This document shows positions 1 to 6,824 of a stretch of DNA of 64,000 nucleotides, in pieces. A model generated the notes under the pieces. The model was not told the origin of the DNA. It searched no databases and saw nothing but the letters and a program-made list of their open reading frames with translations. How positions within the stretch are numbered: the stretch's first letter is position 1; every line of letters starts with the position of its first letter. Position numbers and translations under genes: made by a program. The DNA comes from an uncultured Bacteroidales bacterium (GTDB lineage: Bacteria; Bacteroidota; Bacteroidia; Bacteroidales; Tenuifilaceae), in the NCBI GenBank assembly GCA_937926785.1, contig CALBBQ010000008.1, forward strand, positions 1-64,000, in the 5' to 3' direction.

Positions 1-34
1 AAGGCAAAAGAGTTTTTTTGAAATACATAATGAT

Positions 35-87
35 GGCGAGGTAGCTCAGTTGGTTAGAGCGTCCCGATGCAGATCGGGAAGGTCGCC
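35..87 (+). pseudogene. Truncated tRNA-like copy 1
   Basis: It matches the intact tRNA-Met at 220-293 through the 5' acceptor strand, the D arm and the variable loop. The anticodon arm is replaced by TCCCGATGCAGATCGGGA, a 7-bp inverted repeat with a four-base loop, one base longer than the normal arm. The copy stops after GTCGCC, so the T arm and the 3' acceptor strand are missing, and the next leader follows directly. It cannot fold as a complete tRNA. Confidence 0.7.
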
Positions 88-127
88 GAAAGAAGGCAAA
101 AGAGTTTTTTTTGAAATACATAATGAT

Positions 128-180
128 GGCGAGGTAGCTCAGCTGGTTAGAGCGTCCCGATGCAAATCGGGAAGGTCGCC
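128..180 (+). pseudogene. Truncated tRNA-like copy 2
   Basis: It has the same structure as the copy at 35-87, but the palindrome is TCCCGATGCAAATCGGGA and the D loop has AGCTGG instead of AGTTGG. It again ends at GTCGCC and runs straight into the leader of the intact tRNA-Met. The two differences show that the copies have diverged and are not exact duplicates. Confidence 0.7.
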
Positions 181-219
181 GAAAGAAGGCAAAAGAGTTT
201 TTTTGAAATACATAATGAT

Positions 220-293
220 GGCGAGGTAGCTCAGTTGGTTAGAGCGCATGATTCATAATCATGAGGTCGCCGGTTCAATCCCGGCTCTCGCTA
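220..293 (+). tRNA. tRNA-Met (CAT)
   Basis: The 74-nt cloverleaf is complete. Acceptor GGCGAGG pairs with TCTCGCT; the D arm is GCTC..GAGC; the anticodon stem is CATGA/TCATG with loop TTCATAA (anticodon CAT, U33 and A37 present); the T arm is GCCGG/CCGGC with loop TTCAATC; the discriminator is A. The CCA end is not encoded. A CAT anticodon can also belong to tRNA-Ile2 after lysidine modification or to the initiator tRNA; the T loop TTCAATC and paired acceptor end make elongator Met the first choice, but this was not tested against identity elements. A terminator follows at 304-345. Confidence 0.9.
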
Positions 294-303
294 CAGTCGG
301 TGG

Positions 304-345
304 AAAGGGTTTCAGACAGCTAGTCCGAAACCCTTTTGCTTTTTT
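304..345 (+). terminator. Rho-independent terminator after tRNA-Met
   Basis: Perfect 10-bp stem AAAGGGTTTC (304-313) / GAAACCCTTT (327-336) with a 13-base loop, followed by a T-rich run. It ends the tRNA-Met transcript. The same hairpin is duplicated at 528-560. Confidence 0.8.
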
Positions 346-375
346 GCGCGAACTACAGGCATCCATATGAGCCAC

Positions 376-517
376 GAAGGTCGCCGAAAGAAGGCAAAAG
401 AGTTTTTTTGAAATACATAATGATGGTTAGGTAGCTCAGCTGGTTAGAGCGTCCCGATGCAAATCGGGAAGGTCGCCGGTTTCCCGTTTGCGGGACAGGC
501 AATCCCGGCTCTCGCTA
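376..517 (+). pseudogene. tRNA-like copy with replaced anticodon arm and T-loop insertion
   Basis: A duplicated leader (376-424) is followed by a full-length but damaged tRNA-Met copy at 425-517. The acceptor reads GGTTAGG, which mispairs with TCTCGCT. The anticodon arm is TCCCGATGCAAATCGGGA. An 18-nt insertion containing the palindrome TCCCGTTTGCGGGA splits the T arm between GCCGGTT and CAATCCCGGC. The 3' end and the downstream terminator match those of the intact gene, so the duplication covered the whole gene. It is not expected to make a functional tRNA. Confidence 0.7.
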
Positions 518-527
518 CAGTCGGTGG

Positions 528-566
528 AAAGGGTTTCAGACAGCTAGTCCGAAACCCTTTTCCCTT
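528..566 (+). terminator. Duplicated terminator after the tRNA-like copy
   Basis: Copy of the hairpin at 304-336, with stem AAAGGGTTTC / GAAACCCTTT and a weak T-rich tail. Confidence 0.6.
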
Positions 567-622
567 TTACTTTGGATTATTGGCACGTACACGAAAAGGG
601 ATGACCGCAATTTTAACCATGT

Positions 623-655
623 AAAAAAAGGGAGATGACGTTCTCTCCCCCTTTA
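623..655 (-). terminator. Terminator of the DUF4349 gene
   Basis: Read on the minus strand, AAAGGGGGAGAG pairs with CTCCCTTT and is followed by a run of T (A run at 623-629 on the plus strand). It lies about 20 bases downstream of the stop codon at 673. Confidence 0.7.
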
Positions 656-672
656 AAACTTTTAACTACAGG

Positions 673-1596
673 TTACTCAGTTATTTCAGGACTTACCCCG
701 GTTTTCTTTTTCAGCTTTTTCTCCTTCTTTTCCTTCTTTTTTCTGGATTTTAGATAGCCTCTGGTCTTTTTGTATACCAGGTAACCCACCGCACTTATAA
801 GCCACAGCGGCCAAAGTTTGAAGATTAAGATGATGAACCATGAAAATCCCTTCCACCCGGAGTGAACACCCTCCTGCAGCCTCTGCCAGAAACTGGGAAG
901 CGCCTCGGGGATATACCTGTATTCCAGCTTTTGGTAAATGTAAAGCGATACAGTGCTCAGGTTAACCTGGTTGTCGATATACTTTAACCTGCCCTGTGCC
1001 GATTCAATTTCGGAGCGAATTTCGGCAAGCTCGTTCTCAATCTTTAGTATATCTTCAATGTTTTTGGCTTCTCGTAAATGCTTCCGGTATGTTCGCTCCA
1101 GTTCAAGTTTATTGTCCAAGCGGGTTTTAACATCGATGTACTCCTCCGTTACATCCTGAGTGAATATGTTCTGGTAATCAACTTTTTTGGCTATTTTAGC
1201 CAAATCGGTGAGCAGCGCATTAAAATTTTGGTAGGGAATCCGTATGGTTATGTTGTTACTCCTGATCGATTCGGTTTCCTGATAGCTCTCGTTGGTGATG
1301 TATCCCTTATGCTTTTGTACAATAGAATCAACCCTTTGCCTGGATATCAGGTAATCGCTCACTTCAATGCTAACATTAGCTGTTTTTATGACCTTTGGTT
1401 CAACGTTGGGTGTTGTTACGCTACTTGAGGCGATTTCTGAACTGGCAGTGAGTATTTCAGGATTTACTGCATCCTTGTAGGCTGACATGCTTTTTTCCGG
1501 CAGCATCAAATCGTTTTTGCTGACCTTGTTGCAGCTCCATGCTATTGCTGCCAGGATGATAATACCGAGTAATTTTGTGTTTCTCATGTTTTTCAT
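673..1596 (-). CDS. DUF4349 domain lipoprotein
   Basis: A 307-residue envelope protein of unknown role. Residues 1-22 form a lipoprotein-type signal ending in AWSC (Cys22). The core at about 65-230 has the DUF4349 pattern (VIKTANVSIEV, a segment with TVRIP-like NITIRIPYQNF, then an amphipathic helix rich in Leu/Glu at about 170-210 that should form a coiled coil). A hydrophobic segment at about 250-275 is followed by a tail of about 30 residues very rich in Lys, which would sit in the cytoplasm. If both anchors are used, the protein is held at both ends in the inner membrane. Its start overlaps the stop of the upstream S4 gene by four bases, so the two are co-translated. In Bacteroidota DUF4349 proteins are common and uncharacterised. 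Confidence 0.85.
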   Translation of the reverse strand: MKNMRNTKLLGIIILAAIAWSCNKVSKNDLMLPEKSMSAYKDAVNPEILTASSEIASSSVTTPNVEPKVIKTANVSIEVSDYLISRQRVDSIVQKHKGYITNESYQETESIRSNNITIRIPYQNFNALLTDLAKIAKKVDYQNIFTQDVTEEYIDVKTRLDNKLELERTYRKHLREAKNIEDILKIENELAEIRSEIESAQGRLKYIDNQVNLSTVSLYIYQKLEYRYIPEALPSFWQRLQEGVHSGWKGFSWFIILIFKLWPLWLISAVGYLVYKKTRGYLKSRKKKEKKEKKLKKKTGVSPEITE

Positions 1597-1817
1597 CGTT
1601 TAGGTTTAACGTTAATGGTTTTATTTCCTATCCGAACAGTGTCGCCAGGTTTTATTTTCGCGCGTTTACGGTTTTCGGTTACCCCGTTCACCGTAACAAA
1701 TCCTTGCTCAACCATTCCGTGAGCTTCGCCGCCGGAGTGGGCTATCCGACAGGCCTTAAGGAGCTTGTCAAGTTGAATGAATTCAGTATCAATCTCAAAA
1801 GTAATCATATCATCCAT
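1593..1817 (-). CDS. S4 domain RNA-binding protein (YbcJ type)
   Basis: A 74-residue protein that consists of little more than one S4 RNA-binding fold: the helix LDKLLKACRIAHSGGEAH, then the signature GFVTVNGVTENRKRAKIKPG and the closing strand DTVRIGNKTI. Stand-alone S4 proteins of this size are thought to bind structured RNA or ribosomal RNA; the exact target is not known here. The start may be Met1 (1817) or Met4 (1808). It is the first gene of a two-gene unit with the DUF4349 gene. A promoter-like TAACTTGG lies at 1828-1835. Confidence 0.85.
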   Translation of the reverse strand: MDDMITFEIDTEFIQLDKLLKACRIAHSGGEAHGMVEQGFVTVNGVTENRKRAKIKPGDTVRIGNKTINVKPKR

Positions 1818-1827
1818 GAAATTTTTA

Positions 1828-1843
1828 CCAAGTTAGCTAAAAA
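1828..1843 (-). promoter_or_regulatory. Possible promoter of the S4 / DUF4349 pair
   Basis: On the minus strand the sequence is TTTTTAGCTAACTTGG, containing TAACTTGG, one mismatch from the TAnnTTTG -7 consensus. The same 16 bases occur at 15904-15919 upstream of the debranching-enzyme gene, in the same orientation. The distance to the S4 start is only 10 bases, or 19 if Met4 is used. Confidence 0.35.
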
Positions 1844-1895
1844 TGTTAAATTTCGAGTTGCTTACTCCATCGTTGCGGATATAAATTTTGTACGT

Positions 1896-2819
1896 ATGAT
1901 AAGTACTGCTGAAGTAAAGCAGATTGCCAAGGAGTTGGGTTTTCATGCCTGCGGTGTTAGCCGTGCAGAGCGACTGGAAAACCAAGCAGAACGACTTTTT
2001 GAGTGGATTAGCAAAGGCTACCATGGCACCATGAGTTATATGGAGCGTAATACCGATTTACGACTCGATCCAACGATGTTGGTTTCCGATGTAAAATCAG
2101 TGATAAGCGTATTGTTATCCTACAACACAGGTGAACTGCCAGTAAATCTAAATCCCCTGAAAATTGCGCGCTATGCTTGTCGAACGGATTACCATACGTT
2201 TATGAAGCAACGGCTTTGGCGTATGCTTGAGGTAATTCGGGAGAGGTTTGGCTCTGTTAGCGGACGCGCGTTTGTAGATTCTGCACCTGTTCTTGAGCGG
2301 GAGTGGGCGGTAAGGGCAGGTTTGGGCTGGATTGGGAAAAACTCAATGCTTATTAACCGAGCGCTGGGATCATACGTTTTCATTGGCGAGCTCATTGTAG
2401 ATATTGAAATAGAGCAAACTCCCCATTACGAATCGAATCGATGCGGAACATGTTCCCGCTGTATGGAGGCATGTCCCACAGGGGCTATCGTTTCTCCCGG
2501 TGTAATTGATGCCCGAAGATGCATATCCTATCTCACGATAGAAAAAAAAGAACCCCTCACCACCAATGAAGCTAAAATGTTAAGTGGATGGTGTTTTGGT
2601 TGCGATGTGTGCCAGGAGGTTTGCCCATGGAATGCCAGGTCCACAAGGGTAGATGGCGCAGGGCAGGGCACTTCAGGTTTTCATGATTTTAGTACTACCC
2701 AATTTGCCAACATGACCGAGGTAGAGTTTACCGCTCGATTCGGAAATACCCCGCTGATGAGGGCGGGGTATGAGCGGATTGCCAAGATTATAAAACTATC
2801 TAAAAAAAGAGAGGCCTAA
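1896..2819 (+). CDS. queG: Epoxyqueuosine reductase QueG
   Basis: Reduces epoxyqueuosine to queuosine at position 34 of tRNAs, the last step of queuosine synthesis, using cobalamin and two [4Fe-4S] clusters. The cobalamin-binding half contains the family block FVDSAPVLEREWAVRAGLGW and WIGKNSML. The ferredoxin half has two cluster motifs, CGTCSRCMEACPTGA and CFGCDVCQEVCPW, with all eight cysteines present. The 307-residue protein is at the short end for the family. The open frame extends upstream to 1575, but that part overlaps the divergent S4 gene and has no family similarity; ATG 1896 (MISTAEVKQ) is the natural start. No other queuosine gene is nearby. A TAAATTTTG element ends only five bases before the ATG, so a very short leader or leaderless message is possible. 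Confidence 0.95.
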   Translation: MISTAEVKQIAKELGFHACGVSRAERLENQAERLFEWISKGYHGTMSYMERNTDLRLDPTMLVSDVKSVISVLLSYNTGELPVNLNPLKIARYACRTDYHTFMKQRLWRMLEVIRERFGSVSGRAFVDSAPVLEREWAVRAGLGWIGKNSMLINRALGSYVFIGELIVDIEIEQTPHYESNRCGTCSRCMEACPTGAIVSPGVIDARRCISYLTIEKKEPLTTNEAKMLSGWCFGCDVCQEVCPWNARSTRVDGAGQGTSGFHDFSTTQFANMTEVEFTARFGNTPLMRAGYERIAKIIKLSKKREA

Positions 2820-2830
2820 TAGCCTCTCTT
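2807..2830. terminator. Bidirectional terminator overlapping the queG stop codon
   Basis: Stem AAGAGAGGC (2808-2816) / GCCTCTCTT (2822-2830), with the queG stop codon TAA in the loop. The A run at 2802-2808 becomes a T run on the minus strand, so it works best as the terminator for the membrane-protein gene ending at 2849 and more weakly for queG. Confidence 0.65.
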
Positions 2831-2848
2831 ATCTACATGTAAATTCTA

Positions 2849-3181
2849 TTAGTTACCACGTTTTTTGGAAAGGTGAACAGCTATTACATACGTTCCCAGT
2901 GAGAAAAGAATAGCGATTAGCGGAATTAGTATCCACTTTACTAAAAAACTATAAAAGTCAATTGTGAGTATATGGAGATTCAGGTATTCTAAAATCTTAT
3001 CAAGTAAACCTACCATAATACCGGTATTTGCCAGAGTGATTAATTTTGCTATTCTTCCATTTTTCGATTTGAGAATTGATGTTGTATCGCCTTTACCGCT
3101 TTTTACTTCTTTGGCTATGAAGTAAAAAAATAGATAGGTGTTAATGATTATTAATGTAATTGTAATAAAAAAGATTAACAT
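2849..3181 (-). CDS. Small membrane protein of the AT-rich islet
   Basis: A 110-residue protein that I do not recognise. The start at 3181 (MLIFFITIT) is preferred: it puts a hydrophobic helix at residues 1-22 directly at the N-terminus and lies just after the stop of the upstream gene at 3192. The alternative start at 3241 would add 20 residues with no visible signal and overlap the upstream gene. A short Lys/Gly/Ser linker follows, then two hydrophobic stretches at about 45-65 and 80-105, and a basic C-terminus (HLSKKRGN). It is the second gene of a unit with the frameshifted lipoprotein. The pairing with a protein ending in a Gly/Ala-rich hydrophobic tail would suit an immunity or partner protein, but that is inference only. 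Base composition is clearly more AT-rich than that of the flanking genes. Confidence 0.55.
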   Translation of the reverse strand: MLIFFITITLIIINTYLFFYFIAKEVKSGKGDTTSILKSKNGRIAKLITLANTGIMVGLLDKILEYLNLHILTIDFYSFLVKWILIPLIAILFSLGTYVIAVHLSKKRGN

Positions 3182-3191
3182 ATTATTTTTT

Positions 3192-3984
3192 TTAGAACCA
3201 ACTCCAAATGCCCAAATAACATGCAGATGCCCACAAACCATCGGTAACTCCTGCAGCTGCAGCAGTTAATACCATACCGCCAGGTCCAAATACAAGACCG
3301 GTTTCACTAGCACCAGATACAACACTCCATAGAACACCCTTAACAGCACCTGCAGCATCAGATTTAAGTGCACCAGAAACGGTTGCCCCTTTTGTTTGAA
3401 TAAAAAATTCTTTGTTAGAAGTCCAAAAATCATAACTCGCTTTACTAATAGCAAGAACTACAAGTAATGGAAATTTTTCTGAATTTGAAACATTTGAATT
3501 CAAAACTTCTGTTTCTATTTTGAGTAAATTGGATTTGGCGCTTTCTGGTTCATCTAAAGCAGTGAAGATAGACTTAAGATTCTTTTTTTGGAAATCTGAA
3601 ATTTTTGATGAATCTATCATTTCTTCAATAAACGCTTCATTTAGCTTGCTGCTATTAATGAATTTTGATTTAATGTCCCTATTCGCTGAGACTATTCCTT
3701 TAACATTTTTAATTAAACTTTCTGTATTGCTGATATCATATTTCTTTTTGATTTCACTGAACATAAATTCAACAACAAAAGTTAAGATCGTTAATATTAG
3801 ATGTTTTATTGTTGTTAATCTTCTTTTTGAAAGCAAGCATCCCTTTGTTATGCAATTCTCCGAGGTAATTAAATGGGTTTGATTTTTCAACTAGTTCGTT
3901 TTTTGTCAAAACTTCATCCTTTCGGCATGATGAAAAATTCAGTAAAGTGACAAATGCGGTTAGTAATAGTAATAACTTCTTCAT
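3192..3984 (-). pseudogene. Frameshifted lipoprotein with Gly/Ala-rich hydrophobic C-terminus
   Basis: Two overlapping frames appear to be one gene. Frame one starts at 3984 (MKKLLLLLTAFVTLLNFSSC, a clear lipoprotein signal) and continues NPFNYLGELHNKGM before stopping at 3769. Frame two is open from 3890 to 3192 and carries the rest: a charged helical middle (FSEIKKKYDIS onward) and, from about 60 residues before the end, a Gly/Ala-rich hydrophobic stretch (KSDAAGAVKGVLWSVVSG, GLVFGPGGMVLTAAAAG) ending in GIWSWF. Removing one T from the TTTT run at 3777-3780 joins them into about 264 residues. The NPxxYxGELHN block recurs in Bacteroidota lipoproteins of unknown function, as far as I recall. 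The frameshift may be a real mutation, a sequencing error in a homopolymer, or +1 programmed. If unshifted, the usable part is 3192-3890 without a signal peptide. Confidence 0.6.
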
Positions 3985-4140
3985 TTTTAAGTTAGATTTT
4001 ATTGTTAGTCTACTCTTAGCCAATTATGGCAAGATTTTCGACATACTCCCAGCATTTGTGTACGGTACCGATTAAAATGTTTATGCAAAAAAAAAATAAA
4101 TAAAATGTCAAAATGTTTGATATAAAAATATGCGCTTATA

Positions 4141-4178
4141 TAAAAAAAAGTGCGCATTACTTTGATAAATGCGCACTT
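4141..4178 (-). terminator. Terminator of ahcY
   Basis: Stem AAGTGCGCATT (4149-4159) / AATGCGCACTT (4168-4178). On the minus strand it is followed by eight T (A run 4142-4149). It sits about 35 bases after the ahcY stop. The stretch 3985-4214 holds no gene that I can support; it is very AT-rich. Confidence 0.8.
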
Positions 4179-4214
4179 GATGTTTTTCGAATCAATAAAA
4201 AAGCGAAACAATTG

Positions 4215-5633
4215 TTAATACCTGTAGTGTTCTGGTTTGTAGGGTCCCTCGGGTTTAACCCCAATATAGTCGGCCTGTTTCTTGGTGAGCTGTGTTAGCT
4301 TTACGCCAATCTGTTCCAGGTGTAGGCGGGCAACCTCCTCGTCCAGGTGCTTGGGTAGGCGGTACACGTCCACGGCCAGGTTCTTGGTCCATAGTTCCAT
4401 TTGGGCCAGGGTTTGATTTGTGAAGCTGTTACTCATCACAAAGCTGGGATGGCCGGTAGCACAGCCCAGGTTAACCAGGCGGCCTTCGGCCAGGATGAAG
4501 ATGGAGTGGCCATCGGCAAAGGTGTACTTGTCAACCTGAGGTTTAATGTTGGTACGCTTAACATCCTTTTGGGCGTTAAGCCTATCCATTTGTATCTCGT
4601 TATCGAAGTGTCCTATGTTGCAAACTATGGACTGGTCCTTCATGCGCTGCATGTGCTCAAGGGTTATTACATCGCAGTTTCCGGTGGCGGTAACGTAGAT
4701 GTTGCCCTCGCTAAGGGTGTCTTCAACGGTTTTCACCTCGAAGCCCTCCATGGCAGCCTGAAGCGCGCATATGGGGTCAATTTCGGTGACAATAACCCGT
4801 GCGCCGTATGAGCGCATGCTGTGGGCACAGCCCTTGCCCACGTCGCCATAGCCGCAAACCACTACCACCTTGCCGGCAATCATCACGTCGGTGGCGCGCT
4901 TAATGCCATCGGCAAGCGACTCGCGGCAACCGTAAAGGTTATCGAATTTACTTTTTGTAACCGAGTCGTTGACGTTGATTGCGGGAATGAGCAGCTCCTT
5001 GCGTTCCAGCATCTGGTATAGCCTGTGAACACCAGTGGTGGTTTCTTCGGAAACGCCCTTAAGCTCCTTAACCAGGTTATGCCATTTATTGGGTTCTTGT
5101 TCCAGAATGTTCTTAAGCAGGTTGATGATTACCTTTTCCTCGTGCGATGATGGTTGACGATCGAGGAAAGACCTGTTGTTTTCAGCTTTGTAGCCCCAGT
5201 GAACCAGAAGGGTAGCATCGCCGCCATCGTCAACAATGAGGTTGGGCCCTTTACCTTCGGGGAAGGTTAGTGCTTGTGCCGTACACCACCAGTACTCTTC
5301 AAGAGTTTCGCCTTTCCAGGCAAAAACCGGAATACCAGCAGCTGCAATTGCGGCAGCAGCATGATCCTGAGTTGAGAATATGTTACAGCTGGCCCATCGC
5401 ACTTGAGCTCCAAGTTCTACTAGCGTTTCAATAAGCACAGCGGTTTGAATGGTCATATGGAGCGAGCCTGTGATGCGTGCACCTTTAAGGGGTTTAATTG
5501 GCCCGTACTTTTTTCGGAGTGCCATAAGCCCGGGCATTTCCTTTTCGGCTATTTCAATCTCCTTGCGTCCCCATTCGGCCAAACCAATATCCTTTACCTT
5601 GTAGGGTAAAGTTGCCTGAATTACTTGTTCCAT
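4215..5633 (-). CDS. ahcY: Adenosylhomocysteinase
   Basis: Cytoplasmic NAD-dependent enzyme that splits S-adenosylhomocysteine into adenosine and homocysteine, removing the inhibitory product of methyl transfer. At 472 residues it has normal length. Visible landmarks: the substrate region [16 protein letters not shown] (about 57-72), the [17 protein letters not shown] block with the conserved Cys and Asp-His, the NAD-binding loop [14 protein letters not shown], and the family's C-terminal end [13 protein letters not shown], which includes the Lys-x-x-x-Tyr residues that complete the NAD site of the neighbouring subunit. It lies 12 bases after ribF and is probably read from the same message. 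Confidence 0.98.
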   Translation of the reverse strand: MEQVIQATLPYKVKDIGLAEWGRKEIEIAEKEMPGLMALRKKYGPIKPLKGARITGSLHMTIQTAVLIETLVELGAQVRWASCNIFSTQDHAAAAIAAAGIPVFAWKGETLEEYWWCTAQALTFPEGKGPNLIVDDGGDATLLVHWGYKAENNRSFLDRQPSSHEEKVIINLLKNILEQEPNKWHNLVKELKGVSEETTTGVHRLYQMLERKELLIPAINVNDSVTKSKFDNLYGCRESLADGIKRATDVMIAGKVVVVCGYGDVGKGCAHSMRSYGARVIVTEIDPICALQAAMEGFEVKTVEDTLSEGNIYVTATGNCDVITLEHMQRMKDQSIVCNIGHFDNEIQMDRLNAQKDVKRTNIKPQVDKYTFADGHSIFILAEGRLVNLGCATGHPSFVMSNSFTNQTLAQMELWTKNLAVDVYRLPKHLDEEVARLHLEQIGVKLTQLTKKQADYIGVKPEGPYKPEHYRY

Positions 5634-5645
5634 CTATTTACCAAT

Positions 5646-6635
5646 TTAGTGGTTGCTATCTTTTTCGGGCCGTAAAGTTAGGAATAAGTTTTGATAGAAT
5701 TCCTCGTTCTCATCTTTTAGAGCCTCAAGAGCATTTTGCTTGTCAATAACAAGCTGTTCCTTTAAATGTTCAACGGAGGGGAACCGTTTTTCATCGCGTA
5801 GTCGTTTTACCAGCGCTACTTCGATGCCGGCATTGTAAAGGTCTTCCTCGAAATCGAATATGTTTACCTCAATGGTTTGTTTTCGGGCGGTTTCGATGGT
5901 CGGGCGGAAACCAATGTTAAGCATTCCCTTGTGTATTTTGTGGTTTGCGTTCACTATAACAGCATAAACACCTTCACGGGGAATTAGCTTTAGCGGGTCG
6001 TTTGGCCTGATGTTGGCCGTTGGGAATCCTAACCTTCGGCCTATTTGGTTTCCGTTTTGCACTGCACCGGTAATCAGGTACGGGTAGCCCAGCATTTTAT
6101 TGGCTAATTCCGTATTTCCTTTCAGGAGAGCATCGCGAACTTTGGTGGAGCTAATGTTTACCCCATCAACCAGAACAGGGTTGACAACTTTTACCGTACA
6201 GCCAAATTCTGAGGAGATTTTGTTGAGCAAATCGGCATCTCCCTTGCCGCCTTTCCCAAACCGGTGATCGCTGCCAATCACAAAATGCTTCACCTTGAAC
6301 TCTTTAATCAGGAACTTGATAAATTCATCGGGCTCCAGGTTGAAAAAATCTTTTGAAAATTCCTGAACTATCAAGTAATCTATTCCTTGTTTTGCGATGA
6401 TCTTTGATTTCTCGTTAAGTGTAGTAAGAAAGCGAAGCTTTTCAGGATCTTTATGTAAAACCAGTCGGGGATGGGGCCAAAAGGTAAGAACAGCAGATTC
6501 TACCCCAAATAGTTCAGCCTGGTGGACAACCTCTTTGATTAGCTCCCGATGACCCAGATGAACACCGTCGAAGAAACCCAGCGTGAGGGCTAGTTCTTTT
6601 CTTCGGGTCTGGTTCGGTCGTTGAATGATTATCAT
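5646..6635 (-). CDS. ribF: Bifunctional riboflavin kinase / FAD synthetase
   Basis: Makes FMN from riboflavin and then FAD. The N-terminal FAD-synthetase half has the nucleotidyltransferase motif LGFFDGVHLGHRELI (about 19-33) and the later block ISSTKVRDALLKGN. The C-terminal flavokinase half starts near residue 185 with the motifs GRRLGFPTANI (with the conserved PTAN) and GVYAVIV, followed by NIGFRPT. At 329 residues it is of typical size. It lies upstream of ahcY with a 12-base gap. The intergenic stretch before it (6636-6824) has no gene; it has an inverted repeat near the end of the glycogen operon. Confidence 0.97.
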   Translation of the reverse strand: MIIIQRPNQTRRKELALTLGFFDGVHLGHRELIKEVVHQAELFGVESAVLTFWPHPRLVLHKDPEKLRFLTTLNEKSKIIAKQGIDYLIVQEFSKDFFNLEPDEFIKFLIKEFKVKHFVIGSDHRFGKGGKGDADLLNKISSEFGCTVKVVNPVLVDGVNISSTKVRDALLKGNTELANKMLGYPYLITGAVQNGNQIGRRLGFPTANIRPNDPLKLIPREGVYAVIVNANHKIHKGMLNIGFRPTIETARKQTIEVNIFDFEEDLYNAGIEVALVKRLRDEKRFPSVEHLKEQLVIDKQNALEALKDENEEFYQNLFLTLRPEKDSNH

Positions 6636-6779
6636 GGCTGATCGGGGAAATCGTATTAGCTAATTTGCGAAATTTATTGATTGCGAAGATAGCATAAAGT
6701 GATTTCAAGTGTTTGGTGTTGACCAAGAGTCGAAAAAGAGGGGTAAACTGTTTTGTTTTGTTGGTGAATGAAGATGGGC

Positions 6780-6815
6780 TGGGGGCATGGGTTTGACAAC
6801 CAGGCCAGGCCCCCA
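6780..6815 (-). terminator. Inverted repeat after the glycogen operon
   Basis: Stem TGGGGGC (6780-6786) / GCCCCCA (6809-6815), ten bases past the stop of the fusion gene. No T run follows on the minus strand, so it may stabilise the 3' end or act as a weak terminator. Confidence 0.3.
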
Positions 6816-6824
6816 TGATTTGCC

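Larger units (their letters stand above)
1..219 (+). repeat. Tandem array of truncated tRNA-like units (period 92-93 bp)
   Basis: Two complete units, starting at 1 and 93, and the leader of a third, starting at 186, share a leader (AAGGCAAAAGAG, a T run, GAAATACATAATGAT) followed by the 5' half of a tRNA. The period is 92 then 93 bp; the extra base is one T in the T run (7 versus 8). The third leader runs into the intact tRNA-Met. A fourth leader lies at 376-424. The window begins inside a leader, so the array probably continues to the left. The copies look like products of unequal recombination or slippage around a tRNA gene, but a misassembly near a contig edge is possible. Confidence 0.8.

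Noticed and set aside
60..180. tRNA-Cys (GCA anticodon) or other functional tRNAs in the truncated copies
   Set aside because: The loop can be read as containing GCA, but the arm is one base too long and the T arm and 3' acceptor strand are missing.
1..300. Regular repeats that could be a CRISPR array
   Set aside because: The units are 92-93 bp with no spacer diversity, and they match a tRNA gene, so this is not CRISPR.
1575..1895. N-terminal extension of QueG
   Set aside because: It is out of family, overlaps the S4 gene on the other strand, and the natural ATG is at 1896.
3266..3454. Short reading frame in the islet (62 residues)
   Set aside because: It is a shadow of the frameshifted lipoprotein, with no start context or domain.
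4005..4211. 68-residue reading frame before ahcY
   Set aside because: It lies over the ahcY terminator and consists of AT-rich low-complexity codons.
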